Shown here: piece after piece, positions 18,987 to 27,358 of the stretch
How the letters are laid out: the number at the start of each line of letters is the position of its first letter
Numbering within the stretch: position 1 is the stretch's first letter
Source of the DNA: an uncultured Fidelibacterota bacterium
GTDB lineage: Bacteria > Marinisomatota > Marinisomatia > Marinisomatales > UBA1611
NCBI GenBank assembly: GCA_913043185.1
Contig: CAJWMI010000004.1
Location: forward strand, 1 to 37,251
Direction: 5' to 3'
DNA: 37,251 nucleotides
Program-made: the position numbers and the translations under genes
Notes under the pieces: generated by a model
What the model saw: only the letters and a program-made list of their open reading frames with translations
What the model was told of the DNA's origin: nothing
Database searches by the model: none

Positions 18987-20225
18987 ATGGAAAACTTATA
19001 TTATTTAATCATTGTTACAGCAATTATTATAGAATATTTATTATCTAGTATTAGCTCAATCCTAGATATAAAAAATATTACACCAATCATACCTCCTGAT
19101 TTTAAAGAAGCATATGACCAAGAAAAGTATATTCGATCTCAGGAATATTTGAAAGCCCGTACACGTTTCGGACTTTTTTCAAGTACTTTTAGTCTTGGTC
19201 TTATTTTGGTCGTGATTCACTCTGATGTATTTGGAATGTTAGACCATTATGTAAGACTTCAAACAGAAAATTATCTTTTACAAGGGCTCTTGTTTATTGG
19301 TATAATATATTTTATCCAAGATATCATTAGCCTGCCATTTTCGATCTATAGTACCTTTGTCATTGAAGAAAAGTTTGGCTTTAATAAGACGACACATAAC
19401 TTATTTATTATTGACAAGCTCAAGGGATACTGTATTTTTATTGTTTTAGGAAGCATCATAATCACCCCACTTTTATATTTTTTTCATACGTACAGTGAAA
19501 TCGGTTGGTTAATCGCTTGGTCTATCCTGACCGTATTTATGATTTTAGTTCAGCCTCTTTTTGTACATGTTATCGCTCCGATGTTTAACAAGTTTACACC
19601 TCTAGAAGCAGGCGATCTGCGTACAGAGATTGAAAAATATACGAGTAAGGTCGATTTTCCACTTGCCCGTATTGATATTATGGATGGTAGTAAACGCAGT
19701 GCCCACTCAAACGCCTATTTTACCGGCTTTGGAAAATCTCGTAGGATTGCAATTTTTGATACTTTAGTTGAAAAACACTCAACAAAAGAGATCGTCTCAG
19801 TCGTGGCACATGAGGTCGGGCACTATAAGCTAAAACATATTCTCCAAGGTACAATTGTGGGAATTATTGAAACCGGAATAATGCTTTTTGCGTTCAATCT
19901 AATTATGAATGACATATCTTTGTTTCATGTGTTTGGAGTTAACAAGTTATCGGTGCACGCGGGCATAGTATTTTTCTCAATGCTCTATGCTCCTGTTAGT
20001 ATGCTTACGTCAATCGTAACTACGGCTATTTCAAGAAAGAATGAGTTTGAGGCTGATAAATATTCTATGGAAACGACGAATGATAGCCAGGCTTTGATCA
20101 GTATGTTGATTGGCCTTTCTGCGAATAACTTATCTCATTTAACTCCACATCCTATGAAAGTATTTTTATCATACAGCCATCCTCCTGTTATTGACAGGAT
20201 TAAAGCAGTAAGTCAAGGCTTATAG
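18987..20225 (+). CDS. M48 family Ste24-type membrane zinc metalloprotease
   Basis: Membrane-embedded zinc endopeptidase related to CAAX prenyl protease 1 (Ste24). In bacteria these are generally thought to act on membrane or periplasmic proteins. In 412 residues there are about seven hydrophobic segments, an N-terminal family region ending near EKFGFNKTT, and the zinc site HEVGH (H275, E276, H279) with the third ligand E355 in NEFEADKYS. RSAHSNAYFTGFGKSRRIAIFDTL precedes the zinc site as in family members. The C-terminus HPMKVFLSYSHPPVIDRI is also typical. An upstream AAAGGA supports the ATG. The stop codon overlaps the convergent unknown gene by 6 bp. Confidence 0.93.
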   Translation: MENLYYLIIVTAIIIEYLLSSISSILDIKNITPIIPPDFKEAYDQEKYIRSQEYLKARTRFGLFSSTFSLGLILVVIHSDVFGMLDHYVRLQTENYLLQGLLFIGIIYFIQDIISLPFSIYSTFVIEEKFGFNKTTHNLFIIDKLKGYCIFIVLGSIIITPLLYFFHTYSEIGWLIAWSILTVFMILVQPLFVHVIAPMFNKFTPLEAGDLRTEIEKYTSKVDFPLARIDIMDGSKRSAHSNAYFTGFGKSRRIAIFDTLVEKHSTKEIVSVVAHEVGHYKLKHILQGTIVGIIETGIMLFAFNLIMNDISLFHVFGVNKLSVHAGIVFFSMLYAPVSMLTSIVTTAISRKNEFEADKYSMETTNDSQALISMLIGLSANNLSHLTPHPMKVFLSYSHPPVIDRIKAVSQGL

Positions 20226-21110
20226 GCCATGCTTTAGCCTATATAAGGTATAATATTGATCCAATTCTTTTGGATACGTATTACCCTTCCACACATATTT
20301 TAGCGAGTCTCTTGTGTGTGACTGTTGGATTTCATCATAATGTTTCTGTATATGGATGAAAAATTGTTTTCCAATGCGGAGCATTTGTTTATCATTTAAC
20401 TCGTGTCCCATAACTTGTTTCATTAGTTCAGAGTGATTGCTTTTTAAGTGAGACACAAGCATGTCTTCTAGCTGAGACTCCAGTCCAGGTACCCAGCTAG
20501 CTTTTAATGCCGTTGAAATAATTTTAGATAATCTTGGATTATTTTTTCCTTCTAGAGCTATTCTCGTTGATATCATATTCTCAAAGTCAATATCTGCCAT
20601 AAATATTTCAGGTGAACTATCGGGAATTGTAAAGTCCATCGATGAACGAATAGATTGTTTTATTGTTGTCCATAACTCGTTCGAGGTTATTATTCCATCA
20701 CTAAATTGAATTAGAGTCTTACTGTTTAAAGAGCATGATAAAATTGTTTTGTCTCTGCCAACAGGCGTCTCACAGTCAATCGTTACAATCGAAGGGATAT
20801 AGGTAGAAGAATTTTGATTTATTGCATGATGAAGCTGTTTTTTAAAATATCTTCCAATGGATCCTAGGCTCATGATAATTACTTGTTCATAATTATTTCT
20901 TCTGGATGATACCCGTACTGTAAGCACTGAGTTTTGATTAGTCTGTGTCACTTTCGTGTATCGAGAGTTACAATTAATCCTGAAATATCCTAATTCGTTT
21001 TGAATATTATTAATAATATGATCGGGGGATATTGGTGATTTGGTCGTGTTTGCGTTTATAATGGATAATCCAATCAAAGGATATATTATAAGTGAATAAA
21101 AAGTTCTCAT
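20220..21110 (-). CDS. Exported protein of unknown function
   Basis: I do not recognise this 296-residue protein. Residues 1-20 form a likely Sec signal peptide with a cleavage site after INA. The mature part has no membrane segment and no repeated cysteines. It alternates beta-type stretches (FRINCNSRYTKV, SVLTVRVSSRRN, IPSIVTIDCETPVG) with a helical C-terminal half (about 165-280) ending in a basic, Tyr-rich tail. It could be periplasmic or surface-bound. It converges on the M48 protease with a 6-bp overlap and is divergent from the DUF5916 gene across 187 bp. It is probably a real gene, given its uninterrupted frame, signal peptide and fit to the gene layout. Confidence 0.65.
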   Translation of the reverse strand: MRTFYSLIIYPLIGLSIINANTTKSPISPDHIINNIQNELGYFRINCNSRYTKVTQTNQNSVLTVRVSSRRNNYEQVIIMSLGSIGRYFKKQLHHAINQNSSTYIPSIVTIDCETPVGRDKTILSCSLNSKTLIQFSDGIITSNELWTTIKQSIRSSMDFTIPDSSPEIFMADIDFENMISTRIALEGKNNPRLSKIISTALKASWVPGLESQLEDMLVSHLKSNHSELMKQVMGHELNDKQMLRIGKQFFIHIQKHYDEIQQSHTRDSLKYVWKGNTYPKELDQYYTLYRLKHGL

Positions 21111-21297
21111 TGTAGAAATAAAGAAGGTTAGATATTTGTTAGAGATTATTAAATTTACCTAATATATAATTTGGTTTCTTTAGATTGATGAAAATATAAT
21201 GAGGAAATATACCTTGTATAAATAGTAATCGTTTTTAATGAAATCCAAATTTTTCATTTTTTATTAAACAAGAAAAACAATTCACATACCATATATA
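21111..21297. other. Divergent intergenic region, AT-rich
   Basis: This 187-bp spacer separates two divergent exported-protein genes, so a promoter for each is expected. Several TATAAT-like hexamers occur (including one overlapping the ATG at 21298), but none has a convincing -35 partner. I see no hairpin, small gene or RNA motif in it. Confidence 0.4.
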
Positions 21298-23685
21298 ATG
21301 AAATTCATAAATAGCTTAATAGTAACTAGCTGCATCATCTCAAGTTTAATCGCTGAAAATATATATTTAGACAAATATAATCCTGATTCATTGAGATTTA
21401 AGACAGCCTATGCAACAAGGTGTATAGAGCCACCCTCTGTTGATGGCAGGCTGGATGATGAATCATGGGGGAAGGCTATACCTGTTAATGAATTTTTTCA
21501 GATTGAGCCAATCGAATTTGGTGCACCATCTGAAAAAACCGTGGTCAGAGTTTTGTATGATGACCAAGCGCTATATGTCGCATTTGAAAATTTTGATTCT
21601 GAACCAAATAAAATAAGGAGGCCACTAACCCGTCGTGATGCTTATATGGATGGTTTTGCATCTTCAGCTGATTTTGTTGGAATTGCCGTTGATTCAAAGA
21701 ACGATGATTATAATGGTAAATGGTTCGGAGTTAATGCCGCCGGAGTAAAAATAGATGTTAATGTCTCTGGAAATGAAGAATACGATCGTAGCTGGGACGC
21801 AGTATGGGACGCAGCTGTTGAGATAAATGAGAGTGGCTATATTGTTGAGTTTAAGATACCTTTTTCGGTTTTTCAGTTCGAGAATAAAATAGATCAAGTA
21901 TGGGGCATATCTTTTAATAGGCATATACATAAAAGCCAAGAAGAAGTGATATGGCCTGGTCATCGTAAATCAGCTGTAGGCACGGTTCAGCAATTTGGCG
22001 TGCTATTGGGGTTAAGTAATATACCAGAACCAAAAAAAGTAGAGTTGATTCCATATGCGCTATCTAGTTTTAGCCAGGGTGAGAATGAATATAATATTGG
22101 TGCAGATGCTCGCTATGGTATTAGCTCTAGTGCAGTATTGAATGCGACAGTAAATCCAGATTTTGGTCAGGTAGAGGCTGACCCTTCTGTACTGAATCTT
22201 ACTGCCTATGAAACTTTTTATGAAGAGAGGAGACCCTTTTTTTCAGAAGGGGCAAGTTTTTTTCAGCATCGGCTTCAGCTTTTTCACTCTAGGCGAATAG
22301 GAAATGCTCCAGGATATTTTTCTCCCGATAGTGGTGAAATTCAAAACATTCCTGGGAACACAACGATCCTTGGTGCTTTTAAACTATTGGGCACTACCAA
22401 ATCTGGAATTAATTATGGCCTAATCAATGCAAGTACAGCAGAAGAACTAGGTACTTTAACTAATCCGAATGGTCAAAAAGAAGATTTTGTTGTAGAGCCT
22501 CAGACTAACTATGCGGTTGGACGGTTTGAAAAACCAATTATTAATAATTATTCCAGACTAGGAGTAATGGTCACAGATGTCAGAAGAAAAAATGCTTCTT
22601 CAGCAAGTGTTCTTGGCCTAGACTGGAAAATTGGTCTAATGAATAATAGATTATTTTCTAATGGCCAAATTGTGAGTTCCAATACAGATAAAACAGGTAA
22701 CGCGTTCAGGTTTAATGTAGGATATACTGATCCAGTCTGGTGGGCTACAAGATTCTGGTATGGTACCTATGATAACAAGTTTGAAATTAACGATCTGGGA
22801 TATTTGCGTAGAAATGATCTAAGCTGGGCAGGAGCTAAGTTTGAGGTTCGAAAGCAAGAGCCTTGGGGGTATTTTTTAAATAATAATATTGAAATCAAGT
22901 ATAGAAAAGAATGGCGCGGCGATGGCCTTATACTAGAGGATGAAATTGAGTTAGAGACATTTAATTTATTGAAAAATTATTGGCGTTTTGGGTTTTCCAG
23001 CGAACTAAGCCAACCAGCATATAATGATGACGATATTTTCAGAGATGATCGGGCGTGGGCATATAGCACAGAAAAATTCTGGTTTAATGGGATCTGGTTT
23101 AAATCAGACAGAAGAAAAAAACTAATATTATCCATTGATACAGGTGTTGGAAATGCAAAACTAAGAGGAAAAGGTCATTTCACCAAGATTGAGATTGATT
23201 ATAAGCCTATTGATCCTCTAAATATTAGTATTGAAGCAAGCCAAGATCTTTCGCCTAGCTACATGCAATATGTCGATATTATTGATGTAGATAATTCTAT
23301 AAATAGAGTATATGCTAAATCAGAACAACTTACGAAACAGGTTGAGTTTCGTATGGACTGGACTTTTTCTCCAGAGCTAACCTTACAGGGTTATCTCCAG
23401 CCATTTTATGCTGACATGAGGTACCTTCGTTTTTATGAGCTGATGTTTCCTGAGACAATGGAGCTTGAATCGTTTGACTATCTAAGTTTATATGAGAATC
23501 CTGATTTTAAGTGGGAGAATACAGTTGGCACGTTTGTTTTACGGTGGGAGTACAATCCTGGAAGTACATTGTTCTTGGTGTATAGTTTGAATGAATATAA
23601 ATATTATTCGGCAAGCGATGGGCTTTGGTCAACTGGTTCTTCTAATGCAGTTGTTGTCAAACTAAACTATTGGATGAAAATATAA
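21298..23685 (+). CDS. DUF5916 outer-membrane protein with N-terminal CBM9-like domain
   Basis: Exported 795-residue protein of the DUF5916 family. The signal peptide is residues 1-19 (cleavage SLIA/EN). Residues about 40-230 form a carbohydrate-binding family 9-like beta-sandwich beginning with CIEPPSVDGRLDDESWGKA and including VRVLYDDQALYVAF. From about 235 to the end is the DUF5916 barrel-like region, starting with NATVNPDFGQVEADPSVLNL and YETFYEERRPFFSEGASFF, both highly characteristic. The protein ends in an amphipathic strand with aromatic residues (VVVKLNYWMKI), as outer-membrane barrels do. Members are common in Bacteroidetes and related marine groups. A role in polymer binding or uptake is plausible but unproven. 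It stands alone with 53 bp to the next gene. Confidence 0.88.
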   Translation: MKFINSLIVTSCIISSLIAENIYLDKYNPDSLRFKTAYATRCIEPPSVDGRLDDESWGKAIPVNEFFQIEPIEFGAPSEKTVVRVLYDDQALYVAFENFDSEPNKIRRPLTRRDAYMDGFASSADFVGIAVDSKNDDYNGKWFGVNAAGVKIDVNVSGNEEYDRSWDAVWDAAVEINESGYIVEFKIPFSVFQFENKIDQVWGISFNRHIHKSQEEVIWPGHRKSAVGTVQQFGVLLGLSNIPEPKKVELIPYALSSFSQGENEYNIGADARYGISSSAVLNATVNPDFGQVEADPSVLNLTAYETFYEERRPFFSEGASFFQHRLQLFHSRRIGNAPGYFSPDSGEIQNIPGNTTILGAFKLLGTTKSGINYGLINASTAEELGTLTNPNGQKEDFVVEPQTNYAVGRFEKPIINNYSRLGVMVTDVRRKNASSASVLGLDWKIGLMNNRLFSNGQIVSSNTDKTGNAFRFNVGYTDPVWWATRFWYGTYDNKFEINDLGYLRRNDLSWAGAKFEVRKQEPWGYFLNNNIEIKYRKEWRGDGLILEDEIELETFNLLKNYWRFGFSSELSQPAYNDDDIFRDDRAWAYSTEKFWFNGIWFKSDRRKKLILSIDTGVGNAKLRGKGHFTKIEIDYKPIDPLNISIEASQDLSPSYMQYVDIIDVDNSINRVYAKSEQLTKQVEFRMDWTFSPELTLQGYLQPFYADMRYLRFYELMFPETMELESFDYLSLYENPDFKWENTVGTFVLRWEYNPGSTLFLVYSLNEYKYYSASDGLWSTGSSNAVVVKLNYWMKI

Positions 23686-23738
23686 CTATTGCTAATTGAG
23701 TCAGCTAATTTAATTGCTTAGCAAAAAGGAAATAGAAA

Positions 23739-24086
23739 ATGGATGATACAAATACAACAATATTGGAACTAAAAAACTTTGTTGAGGATTTTGTTCAAGA
23801 AAGAGAATGGTCACAGTTTCACAATGCAAAAAATTTATCAATGGCGCTAACTATCGAAGCTGGTGAGTTAATGGATATTTTTAAGTGGAATACTCCTGAA
23901 GAGTGTGAGAATATGATGTCTGAAAAAAACACAAGACAAGATGCAACCGATGAGCTAGCAGATATTATAATCTACGCGATTGCATTTGCGAATCGAAACA
24001 ATATTAACATTTCGAATGCGATCGATAAAAAAATGATTAGAAATAGAATTAAATATCCTGCTGATAAATACAGAGGGCATTTTTAA
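23739..24086 (+). CDS. MazG-like nucleotide pyrophosphohydrolase
   Basis: A small all-alpha NTP pyrophosphohydrolase of the RS21-C6/iMazG (dCTPase) type, predicted to cleave non-canonical or damaged (d)NTPs to the monophosphate. In 115 residues the magnesium site is visible: E40 and E43 in LTIEAGELMDIFKW, then E72 and D75 in TDELADIIIYAIAF. The N-terminal FVQEREWSQFHNAKNLSMAL matches family members. An AAAAGGAAA leader supports the ATG. It heads a three-gene run with the SDR (20 bp away) and the DA1-like protein. The family's exact substrate varies and cannot be fixed here. Confidence 0.88.
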   Translation: MDDTNTTILELKNFVEDFVQEREWSQFHNAKNLSMALTIEAGELMDIFKWNTPEECENMMSEKNTRQDATDELADIIIYAIAFANRNNINISNAIDKKMIRNRIKYPADKYRGHF

Positions 24087-24106
24087 GCATAGTAGTACTA
24101 TTTTTT

Positions 24107-24805
24107 ATGGATAAAAAGACAGCAATAATTACAGCAGCAAGTCAGGGTATTGGAGAGGCATGTGCTAGAAAATTATCCAAACTAAACTATAACCTTGTTA
24201 TAATGTCTAGCTCTGAAAAAATTTATACACTTGCTGATGAACTTGGCTGTGCTGGTATAAAAGGTTCTGTAACTAATCCAGAAGATCTAGAGAAAACAGT
24301 TGAATTAGCATTGAGTGCATTTGGATGTCTTGACTCAGTTGTTAATAATACTGGTCACGCGCCAAAAGGAGATTTATTAGATATCAGCGACCAGGAATGG
24401 TTATCCGCTATAGATATTCTTCTGATGAATGTCATTCGCATTTCTAGATTTATTGTCCCGGTTATGAAAAAAAATGGAGGATCGATTGTTAATATCTCTG
24501 CCTTTGGTGCAGAAAGCCCAAGTCTTAATTTTCCAACTTCATCTGTAGTAAGGTCAGCGCTCACATCGTATACTATATTATTCGCCAGAAGATTTGGACG
24601 TCATAACATAAGAATGAACAATCTTCTTCCTGGTTTTGTAGACAGTTATCCAGTTACAGACGAAATTCGAAATTCAATTCCGCTTAATAGAGAGGCATCT
24701 GTAAATGAGATAGCGAATGGCATATTATTTTTATTATCAGATAATTCTAGCTATATAACAGGTCAGAACCTAAAGATGGATGGTTCAATGGTGGTTACAG
24801 AATGA
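24107..24805 (+). CDS. Atypical short-chain dehydrogenase/reductase family protein
   Basis: Rossmann-fold SDR of 232 residues, annotated by similarity to FabG-like oxidoreductases. The dinucleotide loop reads TAASQGIG (9-16; usually TGxxxGIG), the NAG motif is NTG (81-83), and S131 of NISAFG holds the catalytic-Ser position. Where active SDRs have Y-x-x-x-K, this protein has S145-x-x-x-R149 (TSSVVRSAL), so the Tyr-Lys pair is gone. This pattern also exists in other divergent SDRs whose activity is unclear. NNLLPGF and the C-terminal GQNLKMDGSMV are normal. It may bind cofactor without catalysing the usual reaction. Its last four bases overlap the start of the DA1-like gene (ATGA), indicating translational coupling. 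Confidence 0.82.
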   Translation: MDKKTAIITAASQGIGEACARKLSKLNYNLVIMSSSEKIYTLADELGCAGIKGSVTNPEDLEKTVELALSAFGCLDSVVNNTGHAPKGDLLDISDQEWLSAIDILLMNVIRISRFIVPVMKKNGGSIVNISAFGAESPSLNFPTSSVVRSALTSYTILFARRFGRHNIRMNNLLPGFVDSYPVTDEIRNSIPLNREASVNEIANGILFLLSDNSSYITGQNLKMDGSMVVTE

Positions 24806-25884
24806 AGTGTCTAGTTATACAAAAAAAGATTATTCTCATTCATCTTTTGTTAATACCATTAACATTTATTTTATGTAACCAAAAGATATGTGATTATTGT
24901 AGCAAAGAACTCCAAGGCCAATATATTATACACAAAAACAATAATTATCATCATCATTGTTATGATAAACACATACAGATCTATTGTGACCAATGTGATC
25001 TAAAGATTGATGGATCATATAATTCATCAAATGGGAAGAACTATCATAAAACCTGTTACCAACAATATGTACAAAAGCGGTGCGATGAGTGCGGCGATTT
25101 GATTAATGGGATTTATAATATTAAAGATGGAAAAGAATATCATGAGAGTTGCTACATTGAGTATGTACTTCCGAAATGCGATATATGTAAACAGCCTGTA
25201 GAGGATACATATGTAGAAGATTTTTGGGGTAATTATTATCATGAATATCATACGAAAAAAATGCCTGATTGTGATAATTGTAGTCGGCTTATTTGCGATC
25301 CTTTAACAGGAGGAGGATATTCAGTTAACAGTCAGCGTTTCGTTTGTAATATCTGTAAGCCAAGGGTAATAACAAAGAGGTCACAGATTGAATCAAACTT
25401 AAGAGAAGTACTAGTGATACTTAATTCTGTTGGCGTAAATAATTTGCCAAATAAAATACCTATAACTTTAGTAGACAGCAGAGAGGACTTAATACGCTTA
25501 TCAGGAAATAGGCTAGGAAATATTCAAGGTTATACTAACTATGAGGAAAGTACCTTATCTGGAAAAATCATTGATCAAGACTATCATATTTACATTTTAT
25601 CAAATCTTCATAGGGTAATCTTTAACGCAGTTCTCGCACATGAACTGCTTCATGTATATCTTTTCCAGAATAATTTAAAACTTGAATCAGATATTAGAGA
25701 AGGTTTTTGCAATCTCGGTTCTAACATTGTCTACGAACACTATGGCTCCAATCTTAGCCAATATAGGATTAAAAGTATGGATGAGAGTTTAGATCCTGAT
25801 TATGGTTTGGGATATAAAAAAATGAAGTCGGTTTTAGATCAGATTGGTTGGAAAAGATTATTAAGAAAACTTGATAGACTATAA
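24802..25884 (+). CDS. Exported LIM-like zinc-module protein with DA1-type peptidase domain
   Basis: 360 residues. Residues about 8-25 are a hydrophobic export signal. Residues 30-185 hold five zinc modules with a near-exact 32-residue period. CxxC pairs start at 30, 62, 94, 126 and 157, with HxxC at 50, 82 and 114, HxxH at 147, and a final CxxC at 182. They resemble half-LIM fingers, but the linker to the next CxxC is eight residues instead of the LIM two. The C-terminal half has AHELLHVYL (H280, E281, H284) and a likely third zinc ligand E300 in REGFCN, which parallels the HEMMH and EEGICQ motifs of plant DA1 LIM-peptidases. A secreted or periplasmic zinc peptidase is inferred, with unknown substrate. 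It is translationally coupled to the SDR upstream. Confidence 0.78.
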   Translation: MKCLVIQKKIILIHLLLIPLTFILCNQKICDYCSKELQGQYIIHKNNNYHHHCYDKHIQIYCDQCDLKIDGSYNSSNGKNYHKTCYQQYVQKRCDECGDLINGIYNIKDGKEYHESCYIEYVLPKCDICKQPVEDTYVEDFWGNYYHEYHTKKMPDCDNCSRLICDPLTGGGYSVNSQRFVCNICKPRVITKRSQIESNLREVLVILNSVGVNNLPNKIPITLVDSREDLIRLSGNRLGNIQGYTNYEESTLSGKIIDQDYHIYILSNLHRVIFNAVLAHELLHVYLFQNNLKLESDIREGFCNLGSNIVYEHYGSNLSQYRIKSMDESLDPDYGLGYKKMKSVLDQIGWKRLLRKLDRL

Positions 25885-25931
25885 ATATTATTTATTTTTT
25901 ATTTAAAAAGTTTTTTTATACCATAATTATA

Positions 25932-25959
25932 TTGAAAATCAGTTCTCGTTTAGGATAAT
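25932..25959 (+). promoter_or_regulatory. Candidate promoter for the sugar-phosphate/prenyl operon
   Basis: TTGAAA (25932-25937) and GATAAT (25954-25959) are spaced by 16 bp, each matching 5/6 of the sigma-70 consensus. The predicted start near 25966 leaves a leader of about 26 nt to the ATG at 25992. No Shine-Dalgarno is evident there. The preceding gene ends 47 bp upstream, so a promoter is expected in this gap. Confidence 0.42.
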
Positions 25960-25991
25960 TATTTGAATATTTTATTACAGATAGTTTTGCA

Positions 25992-27353
25992 ATGAAGATA
26001 AATCCATATATTTTTAGAGAGTATGATATTAGAGGGAAAGTCGTGGAAGACTTTCCTCCTGAGGTGGTAGTTCTTCTTGGTAGATCATTTGGTACCCTAG
26101 TGAAAAGATCTGGTGGTAGAGAAATTGCAATAAGCGGAGATATAAGGCTTACGACACCAGATTTAATCAACTATTTTAAAGAAGGTGTATTATCCACAGG
26201 CGTGGATATAATTAACATAGGTATAGTACCAACCCCGGTAAACTATTATAGCTTGTTTAAGCTTGATGTAGCCGCCTCTGTGCAAATAACAGGAAGCCAT
26301 AATCCACCAGAGTTTAATGGGTTCAAACTATCATTACATAAAAAGCCTGTTTATGGCGAACAGATCCAATTAATTAAAAATTTCATAGATAAATTAGACT
26401 TTGATGTTGGAGAAGGTTCAGAGACTAGATATAAAATTTTACCAGACTATCATTCAATGATCAAAAGCAAGATCAATATTGAGAGAAAAATGAACATAGT
26501 AATGGACTGTGGAAATGCAGCAGGATCTATAAATGCTCCAACTATTTTTAAAGATCTGGGGATACAGCTTACAGAACTTTACTGTGAACCAGATGGCTCT
26601 TTTCCTAATCATCATCCAGATCCCACCGTTGAAGAAAACTTAAAAGATCTTATCGATGAAATGAAAACTGGTAAGTATGATGCAGGTATTGCTTTTGATG
26701 GCGACGCGGATAGGCTTGGGGTTGTTGATGAGACTGGTGAAATAATTTGGGCAGACCAGTTAATCGCAATTTTTTTACCAGATTTAATAGAGCCGGGAGA
26801 TGAAATTATTTTTGATGTTAAATGTTCTCAATCCCTTGAGGATATGATAAAAATGTATAAAGGTAAGCCAGTAATGTGGAAGACTGGCCACTCATTAATT
26901 AAAAATAAAATGTCAGAATCAAATTGTAAACTTGGTGGTGAAATGAGTGGTCATATTTTTTTTGCTGATGACTATTATGGATATGATGATGCCATATATG
27001 TTGCGGCAAGATTAATTCAATTATTATCAAAAACAGATAAAACTTTGTCCGAATTGAAATCCGTTATACCTGTATATCATTCCACTCCTGAGATTCGTTT
27101 GGAAGCAGATTCAGATGAAGAGAAATTTAATATTGCAGAACTTGCTGTAGAGTATTTTACCAAACATAATAATTGCATTACAGTCGATGGTGTACGGATT
27201 ATATATGATAATGGATGGGGATTGGTCAGAGCATCCAACACACAGCCAGTGATAGTATGTAGGTTTGAAGGCAATTCGTTAGGTAGTATGAATGAGATAA
27301 AGAAAATAGTTTTGGATAAACTACAAGAATTCGGAAACCTACAGATTAGTTAA
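25992..27353 (+). CDS. Phosphomannomutase/phosphoglucomutase
   Basis: Alpha-D-phosphohexomutase that interconverts hexose 1- and 6-phosphates, feeding GDP-mannose and UDP-glucose for envelope polysaccharide. The 453-residue protein has the four-domain family order: FREYDIRGK at 8-16, phosphoserine loop TGSHNPPEFNGFKL with S102, metal loop FDGDADR at 235-241, sugar-binding GEMSGH, and the C-terminal phosphate-binding region near GWGLVRASNTQP. The PMM/PGM (AlgC/ManB-like) type is preferred over GlmM because of EMSGH and the N-terminus. Prenyl synthase follows 5 bp later, and a dual phosphoglucose/phosphomannose isomerase sits two genes down, making a fructose-6-P to mannose-1-P route within the operon. 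Confidence 0.9.
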   Translation: MKINPYIFREYDIRGKVVEDFPPEVVVLLGRSFGTLVKRSGGREIAISGDIRLTTPDLINYFKEGVLSTGVDIINIGIVPTPVNYYSLFKLDVAASVQITGSHNPPEFNGFKLSLHKKPVYGEQIQLIKNFIDKLDFDVGEGSETRYKILPDYHSMIKSKINIERKMNIVMDCGNAAGSINAPTIFKDLGIQLTELYCEPDGSFPNHHPDPTVEENLKDLIDEMKTGKYDAGIAFDGDADRLGVVDETGEIIWADQLIAIFLPDLIEPGDEIIFDVKCSQSLEDMIKMYKGKPVMWKTGHSLIKNKMSESNCKLGGEMSGHIFFADDYYGYDDAIYVAARLIQLLSKTDKTLSELKSVIPVYHSTPEIRLEADSDEEKFNIAELAVEYFTKHNNCITVDGVRIIYDNGWGLVRASNTQPVIVCRFEGNSLGSMNEIKKIVLDKLQEFGNLQIS

Positions 27354-27358
27354 TATTA

